From positions 231,686,646 to 231,750,645 of the forward strand of contig CM077163.1 of NCBI GenBank assembly GCA_039583875.1: DNA of 64,000 bases, given 5' to 3'. Source of the stretch: Platanthera guangdongensis (lineage: Eukaryota > Streptophyta > Magnoliopsida > Asparagales > Orchidaceae). Position numbers and translations under genes: made by a program. How positions within the stretch are numbered: the first letter of the stretch is position 1; each line of letters begins with the position of its first letter. The notes under the pieces are model-generated. The model was given only the letters and a program-made list of their open reading frames with translations. It had not been told where the DNA came from and ran no database searches. Of the stretch, positions 23,349 to 33,846 are shown piece after piece.

Positions 23349-23353
23349 AATCT

Positions 23354-23620
23354 GTTGCAGCTCAATTAGAAATCTCGATTGGATGAAGTGTGGAGAAACT
23401 CCATAGTTAAATGTTTTGGTTTTTTTACTCCTTAATAAAGAAAAACTTAAATAAATTATATGAGGATATTCATTTTTATGATGATAATTTAAATTTTTTG
23501 TTTTATTAATAATAACAATGATGTTATTATTAGCTAATAGCACTAAGATTTCATTATGAAATTAATATTTTATAACATTTAATATTTAATAATATTGATA
23601 GTATTATATATATATTATAT
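23354..23620. other. flank of element C, AT-rich
   Basis: The first bases continue the 5S-like target. At 23400-23410 the sequence AACTCCATAGTTAA is the inverse of TTAACTATGGAGTT at 4490 on the other side of C, so the original target held an inverted repeat. From 23410 to 23620 it is AT-rich with nothing recognisable. Confidence 0.4.
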
Positions 23621-24058
23621 ATATACGAGCATCTTCGCACGGGCTACGCCCATGCTCGATGCTCTCGGGCGACCTTCGCCCGCAACAGACGGGTTTCGCC
23701 CGCCTACGCACGGACTTCACCCGTGCTTGATACTTCGGGTGGTCTTCGGCTGCATAGAAGCGGGTTTCACCCACTTCCACGCAATCCACCATCTCGGCGC
23801 CACACCCGCCACTCGCGGTCCCGGGAGTCCGAATCGGAATAATTTTGCTTCGGGGGGCCGCGGGTGGCGGGTGTAGCGCCGAGATGGTGGATTGCGTGGA
23901 AGCGGGCGAAACTCGCTTCTATGCGGTCGTAGACCACCCGAAGCATCAAGCACGGGCAAAGACCGTGCGCTGGCGGGCGAAACCCGCTTGTTGCGGTCGA
24001 AGGCCACCCGAGATCATCGAACACGGGCATAGCCTGTGCGAAGATGCTTCTATAATAT
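23621..24058. repeat. foldback-like inverted repeat with about 200-bp arms
   Basis: Arms 23621-23822 and 23858-24058 are imperfect reverse complements around a 35-45 bp centre. They are built of small GC hairpins (CACGGGC..GCCCGTG type) with GCATCTTCG at the outer ends. A third, partial module follows to 24180. The modules resemble Helitron 3' termini but end CTCG or CTTC instead of CTAG. Confidence 0.7.
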
Positions 24059-24246
24059 AAATATAAAACAGGCGGGCGAAACCCGCCTGTTGCGGGCAAA
24101 ACCAGCCTGTTGCGGCCGAAGGCTGCCAGAGAACATTGAGCACGGGCGTAGCCCTTACGAAAATGCTCGTATAATATAAATATAAATAAAAAATAATGTT
24201 ATTTATTATAAATAATTATATATATATATATTTATAAATTTAACTG

Positions 24247-24284
24247 ACAACAGTTTACCGTAGAATTTTACGGTAAACTGTTGT
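24247..24284. repeat. perfect 16-bp-stem hairpin
   Basis: ACAACAGTTTACCGTA at 24247-24262 is the exact reverse complement of 24269-24284, with a 6-base loop. It stands between two AT microsatellites. Confidence 0.9.
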
Positions 24285-24288
24285 GAGT

Positions 24289-24299
<11 letters not shown>

Positions 24300-24321
<22 letters not shown>

Positions 24322-26117
24322 AAACGATATACATATCTCAAGTCATACCGTACTTCCAATATTAACCGCACGATCATTCTTTGATCAATGACCAAAAATC
24401 AATTTTGGTCGGAGCCACGGATTGGGTTTAGGCAAAGCCACAGATTGTATTTTGGCCTGAGCCGCCGATACCTCCTTCTCCTTCGTCATGTATAATCTCG
24501 CGGTCTCATTCCGTCGAAAGCAGTCATCTCATTCCGCCGAAAGCAGTGCCAGCGGAAACCTGCTCCCGCACGGCAGCAACGACAGCAGGGGCAGCGAACA
24601 TTTTGGCCTTCCTTAGACCTATTCCCGCACGACAGTAGCGCCAACGGAGATTATCGGCTTCCTTATTTACCCCAGCACTCAATCTTCCTCAACATTCGCT
24701 CTACTCACGGCGCCTTCGACTGAGAAGGTTTAGGGCTCAAGGTTCCCTCGCAATCTTCCTCAAGGTTGGCTCTACTCACGTCGCCTTCGACGGAGAAGAA
24801 GACGGGCTCAAGGTTCCCTCTCCTCAAGGTTGGCTCTCCTCACGACGCCTTCGACTGAGAAGGTTTAGGGCTCAAGGTTCCCTCTTATCGTGAGTTCATC
24901 TTACTGGCTCAACGCTCCATTTTTGTAAGTTTTCTAGTTTTTTTCTTTCTTGCTCCTTGCACATCCCCTCATCTGCTTTGGGCAGAAAATTTGAGTAAAG
25001 CAGCAGGTCCCCCTTCACATCCCTCTCTCCCTTTTACGTCAATGTTGAGTGCCATGTATATGTTTTCAAATTTCAGTACAAAATTCCATAGAACATGAAT
25101 GTCAAGTCTATGTATATGTTGAATATTGTAGCAGGTTCCCTTTTACGTCAAGGTTTAGCGCTCAATGTTGAATGACATGTCAATGTTGAATGCCATGTCT
25201 ATGCATTTCCATAGAACATGAAAATTCCCCATCAAAAAAATATCAGTGCAACACCATACCCATGTATGTGGCTTTTGATTTCTTTTTCCGAGGTACTATT
25301 TTTGAGACATTATGTTTATTGAAAAAAAAACATTTCTTTGATGAATTAGATATAAATGTGCATGGGGAGGAAAATGGTGCTCAATCTGGCCATCCTCACT
25401 TGATGTAACATATGGTAGGGTTGGACATGTGTATAGCAAGTTTGCATTATCAGGGCATTCTTTCTTGCACTATTTATAATATTCCTATGAATATTCCTAT
25501 GAAAGTACAATAAAGCACTTTTTGATATGAATATTTATTACTTTTGGTCCCTTGGATGATTTAAGTAAAATTTCATTTTTAGATTTCTTTACTTGAGTCT
25601 TGCCCTGTTTTTTCTTCATTTTTTATTGATTATGCTGCAAGTTAGTGTGCAGATATGAATGTGTGAGTGGATGTGCGAATGTGTGTGTTAACATGTGTGG
25701 ATGTGTGTGTTTATTTGGATGTGTATTTAGCATTAAAAATAATTAGCATTAAAAAGAGACATTGGAGGAAAATGAAATGCTTCAAATAATTTTGGACATG
25801 ATCAACTCAGAATTTAGCAATTTTAACATTATTGCTAAAATTATTTGAATGTTAACATTATTTTGGACATTGGATGTGTATTTGAAGCAATATGTAATTT
25901 GGTTGTGCCTCGATAACCTGTTAGCAATCTGTAATTTGGTTGTGCCCCGATAATGAGCATTACATTATTTAGCAATAACCTGTTTATTTCAAGTCAAATT
26001 ATTGCTATAATTGATAATGAGCATTACATTATTTAGCAATAACCTGTTTATTTCAAGTCAAATTATTGCTATAATTATGTGATTTGGATGCATTCAAATA
26101 ATTTGAGCATTACATTA
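24300..26117 (+). other. AT-rich unique DNA with leader-like repeats (left of element F)
   Basis: At 24690-24890 about three diverged copies of a 70-85 bp unit (CGCCTTCGACTGAGAAGG, GGCTCAAGGTTCCCTC) precede a possible splice donor GTAAGTTTTC at 24926. This resembles the 5' UTR of a plus-strand transcription unit. No coding exon follows that I can support. At 25950-26077 a 63-bp AT-rich unit is tandemly duplicated, and 25640-25740 is TG-rich. The same TG-rich phrase (TTAACATGTGTGGATGTG) recurs at 39230 across element F. Confidence 0.4.
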
Positions 26118-26905
26118 TGTTGAAACCGGAATCCGGCCTCTTGTGGAGTTCTACCCTTGGGGAAGGGGTGGTCTCACGCCTACTTTGCTCATGCAAGAAA
26201 AACAACGAGAGAGACAAGAGAAAACAGACCCAAGGGCTCGGCAGGGAGGTCCCACCACAAACCCGGAAGATCTCTGAGCGCTTCCCCTCCTTAGCCAAGA
26301 GCCGAGCTAAGGTACCCTCAGAGAACACTTGAGAATGAGAGCAAGGAGGCACTGAAAGCGTCCCCTCTGAGGTACCCCTTGGGTCTTATTTATAGATTTT
26401 CAGAATCTGAACTGCCAATAACCAAAAGGACTGACCTGGAAGTACCAAAAGGCCCCTGGTTGGGTCTGCCAACAGCCAAACTCCGCTGTTCTGAACAGCT
26501 ATGCGCAGTCCAACCTGGTCTGCCAACAGCGAGGCTCCGCTGTTCTGAGTAGCTATTCGCACCCTCGGGCGGTCAGCTCGCCTTCAGTTCTCCCGCAGGA
26601 GGCGGGCGCGGTCTGGCTTCGTGGCTCGCCTATCCTCCCTGGGCGAGCGCGAGCCGATAGGGGCGAGCTGCCTGTCTTCTGCCGGGCGGATCGGCAGCCG
26701 GGTCGCGTACGGGGGGTTGGCCGGCGGGTCGCCAATCGCGGGTCCGGCTCGCTTGTTGCGTGTCGCCAGCTCGCTCGCCTGAGATGGGCGGGAGCGGGCC
26801 AGCCCTTCAGTCGTTCAGCCCGTTCTGCCGCTCGGGTGCGGGTCGCGGGGACAGGCCTGCTCAACCTTCCTGGCGGGACCCGCTCGCCGGACACAGGGTT
26901 GTACA
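26118..26905 (-). repeat. element F left (3') LTR
   Basis: 788 bp with TG..CA ends and a minus-strand TATAAATA box near 26386-26393. U5-like sequence adjoins the CATTA duplication. Confidence 0.95.
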
Positions 26906-26985
26906 CAATCCCCGCTCTTTTTGAGCTTGAATCAAGCTCGGAAAGAATCATCCAACCCGCGTGTTCGGCGAGCTCTGTGCTGAGC
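26885..26985 (-). promoter_or_regulatory. element F polypurine tract with bracketing inverted repeat
   Basis: On the minus strand AAAAAGAGCGGGGATTG abuts the LTR start TGTACAACCC. LTR-end sequence GCTCGCCGGACACAGGGTTG and the internal GCTCGCCGAACACGCGGG (minus reading, about 26955-26975) form a long stem. Between them GAGCTTGAATCAAGCTC is a perfect inner palindrome. Confidence 0.7.
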
Positions 26986-27022
26986 TGGCAGAGAATCTTC
27001 TGGTAGGGGCCCACTGTCCTGC

Positions 27023-27030
27023 TATAAATA
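27023..27030 (+). promoter_or_regulatory. TATA box of antisense gene 1
   Basis: TATAAATA on the plus strand, 70 bp before the ATG at 27100, spacing typical of a plant core promoter with a short 5' UTR. Confidence 0.6.
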
Positions 27031-27099
27031 CGCACCGCTAACCCCTGAAGGAGGCTCCCCAGATCCCTCCAATTCCTTTGAGCAGACCTTAATTTCTCG

Positions 27100-28074
27100 A
27101 TGCCGGTCAGCGAAGAGGTGCGAGCTCGCCTGGCGGCAGCGAGCCTGAAGACTCAGGAGGAGGCCCTCGAGGCTGCCCCTTGGTTATCACGCGGGTCTCC
27201 CGGCCCTGTCTTCAGGCCGGCGAAGGGGAAGATTGTCAGGCGGTCTCTGGCGGGCGACTGTCCGGGCTCCAGCTCGGCCGCGGGTGTCGAGGTAACCCCC
27301 GGTGGACGTGACCTTCCGCGAGTTATTGATGTACCTTTGACCCCTTGTTTTGCAGGCGACCCCCTGTGAGGGGACGGGGAATGGGGGAGAGGATCGCCCC
27401 TCTCGCGAGTCGCCCGAGAAGATCGCTGGTTCCCTGGTTCTGGATCGCCCACCTCCGGAAACTCCCTGTCCGGGGGTCTCCCACGGGCTGGGGAAATCTC
27501 TTGAGACCCTCGAGGGAGGAAACTTTCAGGGTCGGCCGGGCTCTTCTCGCCCATCTGTCGGTGCGGGCGACGTGCCAACCCCTGGTGAGCTGGTTCTTGT
27601 CGTTGGCTTTGTCTCTTGCTCGCTCATTCTGACCCCTCCCCGGTCGCAGGCTTTCACAGGGCCTCTCCTGAGACCGAGATGAGCGAAGGGTACTCGCCTC
27701 CGCCTGACGTGGACAGTGTTTCTGACTATCTGGGCGACCCGACCGATGCGGCGGGGATGAAGAGGCAGGTGACGCGGCTATTCCAGAAACACACCCTGCT
27801 GTTGCAGGAGATCATGAAGAGAATCGATGACGACAAGGCCGAGACCGAGGCCCGGCTCGCGGCCTTGGAGGGCCCTCCGCGCGAAGCGGAAGACGACGAT
27901 GTCACCTCGCCGGGCGTGCATATAACGCGAGCCGAGGGGCATCTTAAGAGCGCTGTGGAGCAGGTCGGCCTGGCTCAGCGGGAGCTAGTGGCGGTTCGCG
28001 ATTACCACGATCCCCGTGTGCCGCCTCGGCCGGGAACGAAGAGGCGGCACAGGTGGAAGTGGGTCGAGTACTGA
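27100..28074 (+). CDS. element F antisense gene 1: three-exon unknown protein (281 aa)
   Basis: The ATG at 27100 follows a TATA box. Three exons join in frame: 27100-27291 (donor GTAACC, phase 0), 27356-27584 (acceptor TTTTGCAG, donor GTGAGC, phase 1) and 27650-28074 (acceptor GGTCGCAG), ending in TGA. The joined coding length is 846 nt. The middle is Gly/Pro/Ser-rich. Exon 3 has an acidic start and an amphipathic stretch (MKRQVTRLFQKHTLLLQEI) likely to form a coiled coil, and ends in basic residues. I recognise no domain. It is transcribed against the retroelement. Extra genes between integrase and 3' LTR, often antisense, are known in Tat-type elements. The intron calls are inferred from frame and splice consensus only. 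Confidence 0.6.
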
Positions 28075-28651
28075 CCCAGTTGTTTGCCCCTCGCTCGCGG
28101 GATACCGCGGGGTTATTGTCATTTCGTAGTTATCTTGTATTTGTAATTGCTTGCGACTCTTTCAGCCCGCCTATGGGCCTAACTATTTTGTTGCTGAGAT
28201 GTATTGAAATTATCGTGCTGCTTTTCTTTTGTTTTCTGTGGGCGGGTTAAGGGAAAGGTCCATTCTTCCTTTTGCGCTGATCGGGGCGAGGGCGAGCCGA
28301 GGAGCTCGCCAGACGGGAGTCTCCCGTCTTGCGCAGAACGGCGTGCGGGTGCGGGTTGGGGTTGGTTCGCCCGCGCTGGTCTCCCGCGGTTGCAGCCGGG
28401 CGAGAACCGTGCCGGCGCGACCTTTGAGGTGTGGTCGCGCGCGGGAAGTCGAACCGTCGGGCCGATTTTTGGCTATCCGCACCCCGCCTTTCGGCGGGAA
28501 GTTTCCCGCCCTTTCTCTTTCCCTATAAATAGGCCTTGCGGGCCCTAATTTCTCCACCGATTCCAAACTTTCTTGCTTCCCGTTCCCGCGGAGTATCGTC
28601 TGTGTTCGCCTTCTGGCTTTTTCTCGCGCGTTCGGCGGCGACTCGACGGGG
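28075..28651 (+). promoter_or_regulatory. intergenic region and promoter of antisense gene 2
   Basis: It follows the TGA of antisense gene 1. TATAAATA at 28524-28531 lies about 120 bp before the next ATG. No other gene is supported here. Confidence 0.55.
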
Positions 28652-30563
28652 ATGGGCGGAGGCGGTGGCGACGTGGACGGCCGAAGCAAGTGCGCTTGGA
28701 CCTTCTCCGAGCATGATTTCCCTCGCGCCGTTATCAAAGAGCGCGAATACTTGGAAGCTCTAGGCGACCACATCCCAGCCGGGTTCTCTGCGAGGCGACC
28801 CGAAGAGGGGGAGAAAATCAACGACCTGTCTAGGGATGAGCTCGCCATCCCTCTCGCTCACTTTGAGGTAGGACTGCGACTCCCCCTGTGGCCCGAGGTG
28901 CGCCAGGTGCTAAAATACTTCGGGGTCGTCCTGGGCCAGATGACCCCGAACTCCATCGCCGTCATGATGGGGTTCGCCTGCTTCCTGCGAGAGGAGCGGG
29001 TGGAGTTCAGCCTCGCAGTGTTCCGGAAGCTGTTCTCCTTCAGGGCGAATCGAGACGGGACAGCCTACTTCTCCAGCGCCCACCTCAAGGTGCGGGAGAC
29101 AGTTAACAAGAGCCACAACTGGCTGAAGAAGTTCCTGTTCGTCAAAGGGGACTTCGGCAACGTGCCCTTCTCGCCGGTGCAGCTCAGCGAGGCGAGCTAC
29201 CGGCCACCCAGCTTAGGCGGCCACGAAGCTGATCTGTGCGCGTTCTTCGCTGGGAAGAACTTTGAGGTCGCGTTCCTGCGCCGCCACCTTGACGACCTCG
29301 CGGCTATCCCGCCGGGCGGAGGTTTGCCACTCGTCTCCGTTAGGCCTTACTTTCCCACTCTTCTTTCATCTCACCTCCCCTTCTTCGCAGGTGAACGCGA
29401 CATCCCTCTTCACCCCCCTTACGAGAGCGCTCGGATTCCCCCCGGGGTTCTCGCCCGCGCCCAGGCTGCGGATGCCGCCCAGCGCGACATCCCATCGGTC
29501 CCGGCCAAGAAGCGACCGGGCGGCGGACAGTCAGCGCCTCCGCCGAAGTCGGCGAAGACCGCGGATCAACAACCCTCCGCGAGCCAAAGAAAGGGCAAGG
29601 CCCCCGCGATCTTGCCGACTGAGGCCCCCTCGCCCCTGCTGGTTGCTTCGACCAGCGACTCCCCGGTCGGGGCGGCGGGCCCCTCCGCGCCGCCGGGTGG
29701 GTCTGAAGCCGCTGCGGAGCCGGTGCCGAGAGGGCATCGTAACTTCGGCTACGGCGAGAAGTACTTGGACGAGCTCGGCGTCCCGCTCCTGGCGTGGGAC
29801 AAGGAGTCGAACCGTGCAACGATCTCGACCCTGCTGCCGAGCTGGATGGAGCAGGATACTATCGGCGGGGAGGCGTACAGCTTCTCCTTTGGTCTGTACT
29901 CGCGCGAAGACGCCGCCATTTATGACAAGGAGGAGACGCGAGTGCTGATTCATGAGAGCGCGCGGGCTCAGCTGCGCGGTTTGGAGCTGGCTCATATGGT
30001 GGGGAGACGCTGCACCCAGGTGGAGCGGAACGCCGCGTCCATCCAAAAGATGGCGGATGAGAAGGAGGAGGCCCGAAAGCTCGCTCGGGTGGACGCGGAC
30101 CTTCAGAGAGGGCGAGCCGCCGCTGCCGAGGAAACCCTCGCGCAGTACCTGGGCGGGGTGGTACGCGCTCAACCTGAGTTACCCTCTCCCTCTCGCGAAC
30201 ACAGCTCATGATTATTCCCATTCCTTTTTTCAGGATGCGGCGACGGCGAGTCGAATGGGTGCCGAGATCGCCACCCTTGGCCAGGAGAAGGCGGCGCTGG
30301 AGGCCCGGGTACGCGAGCTGGAGGCCGCCGCCGCTGCTCCTCCTCCAGACAGCAGGGTCTGCCCGCGCGAGCACCTCTCTGACCATGACCTGGAAGTGCT
30401 AATGCAAAAGAACGCGGCCAGCGCGGCGAAATACACGATGCAAATGCTGCGGCGCGCGGATCTGCTTACGGGCGAGGCGGCAGAGCTTTCGGCGGAAGAC
30501 GTTGTGCCGGCGCTGTTTCTCCCCGTGCCGGACCCTGGCGACAAGGCCTTCCAGCCCCTTTAG
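28652..30563 (+). CDS. element F antisense gene 2: putative gypsy-type transposon protein (589 aa)
   Basis: Exons are inferred at 28652-29321, 29391-30160 and 30234-30563; joined they give 589 codons and a TAG. The first intron (69 nt) is a multiple of three and stays open if unspliced; the second contains a stop, so splicing is needed to reach the C-terminal exon. Residues about 70-220 (LPLWPEVRQVLKYFGV, MMGFACFLREERVEF, then NWLKKFLFVKGDF) resemble the plant family called putative gypsy-type transposon (Transposase_28, PF04195), found mostly in Tat-type elements and of unknown function. A Pro/Ala/Ser-rich basic linker and then an Ala/Glu-rich coiled coil (QEKAALEARVRELEAAAA) complete it. 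No frame-breaking mutation is visible although gag and pol of the same element are broken. Confidence 0.7.
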
Positions 30564-31009
30564 GGTTTCTAGATCTCGCGCCCCCCCCCCCCCCTTACTT
30601 TTTGTAATTTACTTTTTAGATGAACATTATTATGTGTAACAATCTGTTCTGAGATGTATGTTCGAGTTGCGCTTATACTTCATATTTTTAGCTATTGTTC
30701 CTTTTATGAATGTCTTTTTCGCCTGCCTTATTTTTCCAACGCTGTCATTGCCGGATGGCGCGACCTGCCCCTGCGGCCCGGCTCTGACGAGGCGGCTGCC
30801 CGTCCGCCGAGCGAGGCGAGCTGGCTCGTCCGCCGAGCGAGGCGAGCTGGCTCGTCCCTCGGCCGCATGCTTAATTCTCTGCGGACTCTCGCCAGGCCTT
30901 TGCGTTTACTCGACCACCTTTCCTGGGGTCTGAGGGTGGGGCTATGCTAGACCCTTTCCCTCTTTTTTGACTAACTCTTGTGATTCCGTCTTGCTGCGCA
31001 CGCTTTTTG
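30564..31009 (+). other. 3' flank of antisense gene 2
   Basis: Begins with a C homopolymer (about 30582-30594), then T-rich DNA that may serve as 3' UTR. A 25-bp GC unit containing GCGAGGCGAGCTGGCTCGTCC is duplicated at 30805-30860. No gene is supported. Confidence 0.4.
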
Positions 31010-32625
31010 AGTAGTTCCCGGCCTTGCCGGCTAGGTGGGAGTCCGACAACGCGATTTGTTCTGGGTCGCAGGTCGTTGCTTTCTGAGTCATTCCATCGAG
31101 TGACATCCGGCCCTGCCAGCTAGGTGGGAGCCTGGCAGCGGGATCTTCTCAAGGCTATGGATGACACCGAGTGACTTCCGGCCCTGCCAGCTAGGTGGGA
31201 GCCTGGCAGCGGGATCTTCTCGGGGTCCAAGTTCATTCCACCGAGTGACTTCCGACCCTGCCAGCTAGGTGGGAGCCTGGCAGCGGGATCTTCTCGGGGT
31301 CCAAGTTCATTCCATCGAGTGACTTTCGGCCCTGCCAGCTAGGTGGGAGCCTGGCAGCGGGATCTTCTCGAGGCTATGGATGACACCGAGTGACTTCCGG
31401 CCCTGCCAGCTAGGTGGGAGCCTGGCAGCGGGATCTTCTCGGGGTCCAAGTTCATTCCATCGAGTGACTTCCGGCCCTGCCAGTTAGGTGGGAGCCTGGC
31501 AGCGGGATCTTCTCGAGGCTAGGGATGACACCGAGTGACTTCCGGCCCTACCAGCTAGGTGGGAGCCTGGCAGCGGGATCTTCTCGGGGTCCAAGTTCAT
31601 TCCATCGAGTGACTTCCGGCCCTGCCAGCTAGGTGGGAGCCTGGCAGCGGGATCTTCTCGAGGCTAGGGATGACACCGAGTGACTTCCGGCCCTGCCAGC
31701 TAGGTGGGAGCCTGGCAGCGGGATCTTCTCGGGGTCCAAGTTCATTCCATCGAGTGACTTCCGGCCCTGCCAGTTAGGTGGGAGCCTGGCAGCGGGATCT
31801 TCTCGAGGCTAGGGATGACACCGAGTAACTTCCGGCCCTGCCAGCTAGGTGGGAGCCTGGCAGCGGGATCTTCTCGGGGTCCAAGTTCATTCCATCGAGT
31901 GACTTCCAGCCCTGCCAGCTAGGTGGGAGCCTGGCAGCGGGATCTTCTCGAGGTTAGGGATGACACCGAGTGACTTCCGGCCCTGCCAGCTAGGTGGGAG
32001 CCTGGCAGCGGGATCTTCTCGGGGTCCAAGTTCATTCCTTCGAGTGACTTCCGGCCCTGCCAGTTAGGTGGGAGCCTGGCAGCGGGATCTTCTCGAGGCT
32101 AGGGATGACACCGAGTGACTTCCGGCCCTGCCAGCTAGGTGGGAGCCTGGCAGCGGGATCTTCTCGGGGTCCAAGTTCATTCCATCGAGTGACTTCCGGC
32201 CCTGCCAGCTAAGTGGGAGCCTGGCAGCGGGATCTTCTTGAGGCTAGGGATGACACCGAGTGACTTCCGGCCCTGCCAGCTAGGTGGGAGCCTGGCAGCG
32301 GGATCTTCTCGGGGTCCAAGTTCATTCCATCGAGTGACTTCCGGCCCTGCCAGTTAGGTGGGAGCCTGGCAGCGGGATCTTCTCGAGGCTAGGGATGACA
32401 CCGAGTGACTTCCGGCCCTGCCAGCTAGGTGGGAGCCTGGCAGCGGGATCTTCTCGGGGTCCAACTTCATTCCATCGAGTGACTTCCGGCCCTACCAGCT
32501 AGGTGGGAGCCTGGCAGCGGGATCTTCTCGAGGCTAGGGATGACACCGAGTGACTTCCGGCCCTGCCAGCTAGGTGGGAGCCTGACAGCGGGATCTTCTC
32601 GGGGTCCAAGTTCGTTCCAACTCTC
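31010..32625 (+). repeat. tandem array of element F (71/74-bp units in alternating dimers)
   Basis: About 21 units containing CCCTGCCAGCTAGGTGGGAG, CCTGGCAGCGGGATCTTCTC and GAGTGACTTCCGG. Two unit types alternate, one with GGGGTCCAAGTTCATTCCATC and the other with GAGGCTAGGGATGACAC, giving a higher-order period of about 145 bp. It sits between integrase and the antisense genes. Confidence 0.95.
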
Positions 32626-32703
32626 TGAGCAAGCTTAGGTATGACAATCCTGGGGGGAGAGAAGAAAAGCTTCATTGTAATAAATCGTGTTGCTTACAGG
32701 AAA

Positions 32704-33846
32704 TTAGGGAAAAAATCTCTTCAAGTCGTCTCCACTCCAGGTGAGACTCAGGGTCTCGCCCTCTACATTTTGGAGCCGATAGCCCCCCGACTTCAAAGCT
32801 TCCTTCACAATGAATGGCCCTTCCCAGCTGGGGTTGAGTTTCCCTACGGACGCTGACCTTCCTGCCGCGTCCGCCTTCTTCAGTACCAGGTCCCCTTCCG
32901 TGAACTGCTTGACCCTGACATGTTTGTCAAAGTATTTTGCCATCCTCCTTTTGACCTCCTCCTGTCGGATGGCCGAAAGATCCCTCAACTCTTCCACCAT
33001 GTCAAGGGAGAGTCTCAGTTCCTCCCCGTTCTCGGCTTGCCATTCCTCTCTGCCCTCCTTGGCCATTCCGACTCGCGGTGTTTGAACTTCAAATTCTATG
33101 GGGAGCACCGCCTCGCGCCCATGGGAGAGCTTGAAGGGGGTCTCCCCCGTGGCCGTGTTAGGAGTGGTTCTAAGGGCCCAAAGAACGGCGGGGAGCTGCT
33201 CCACCCAGCTCCCCCTCAAGTTTTCCACCTTCTTCTTGAGGAGATTGACGATGATTTTGTTTGCCGCCTCCACCTGCCCGTTGCTCCTGGGGTGGTGGAC
33301 CGAGGCGAATCTGAGGTCGATCCCAAGCTGCTCGCAGAAACTGGTGAACTCGGCACTGGCGAACTGAGGCCCGTTGTCCGTGACGATGGCCTGGGGCAGT
33401 CCATGGCGACAGATGATCTCCCCCCAAACGAAGTTCCTGATTACCTGGGAGGTCACCTTGGCCAACGCCTTCACCTCCATCCACTTTGAGAAGTAGTCGA
33501 TCATCACTAGGAGGAATCTTCTCTGGCCGCTGGCCTGGGGGAACGGTCCAACCAGATCCATTCCCCAGATTGCAAAGGGCCAGGGGGCCGTGATGCTCTT
33601 GAGTTGTTGGGCCGGCTGTAGCTGGAGGGGGGCGAACAGCTGACACTTATGACATCTTCTTGCGAACCCCGCGGCGTCCCGGCCCAGGGTGGGCCAGAAA
33701 TACCCCTGCCTGACTATCCTCCCCTCCAGGGTCTGACTCCCGGAATGACTCCCGCACTCCCCGGAGTGGACTTCTTCCAAGATCCTCTGCGTCTCGCCCT
33801 CGGACACGCAGCGGGCCAGCATCCCAGAGAGGGTCTTTCTGTATAG
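32704..33846 (-). CDS. Gypsy integrase (element F)
   Basis: Inserts reverse-transcribed DNA into the genome. The ATG at 33822 starts 372 residues, and the same frame continues upstream to the TAG at 33849-33847 that separates it from RNase H. The zinc-binding HHCC is visible (H19, H26, C57, C60). The catalytic triad is D89 (GMDLVGP), D149 (VTDNGPQF) and E185 (GQVEAANK). The C-terminus (WEGPFIVKEAL, LKRFF) is the usual Tat GPF/Y-type end, with no chromodomain. Confidence 0.88.
   Translation of the reverse strand, partial: LYRKTLSGMLARCVSEGETQRILEEVHSGECGSHSGSQTLEGRIVRQGYFWPTLGRDAAGFARRCHKCQLFAPLQLQPAQQLKSITAPWPFAIWGMDLVGPFPQASGQRRFLLVMIDYFSKWMEVKALAKVTSQVIRNFVWGEIICRHGLPQAIVTDNGPQFASAEFTSFCEQLGIDLRFASVHHPRSNGQVEAANKIIVNLLKKKVENLRGSWVEQLPAVLWALRTTPNTATGETPFKLSHGREAVLPIEFEVQTPRVGMAKEGREEWQAENGEELRLSLDMVEELRDLSAIRQEEVKRRMAKYFDKHVRVKQFTEGDLVLKKADAAGRSASVGKLNPSWEGPFIVKEALKSGGYRLQNVEGETLSLTWSGDDLKRFFP

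Noticed and set aside
22329..23406. Large Arg/Ala/Pro-rich frames in the C LTR
   Set aside because: They occur on both strands of a GC-rich palindromic repeat and have no domain.
29262..29948. Arg/Pro-rich frame overlapping antisense gene 2
   Set aside because: Out-of-frame shadow of the GC-rich gene, no motif.
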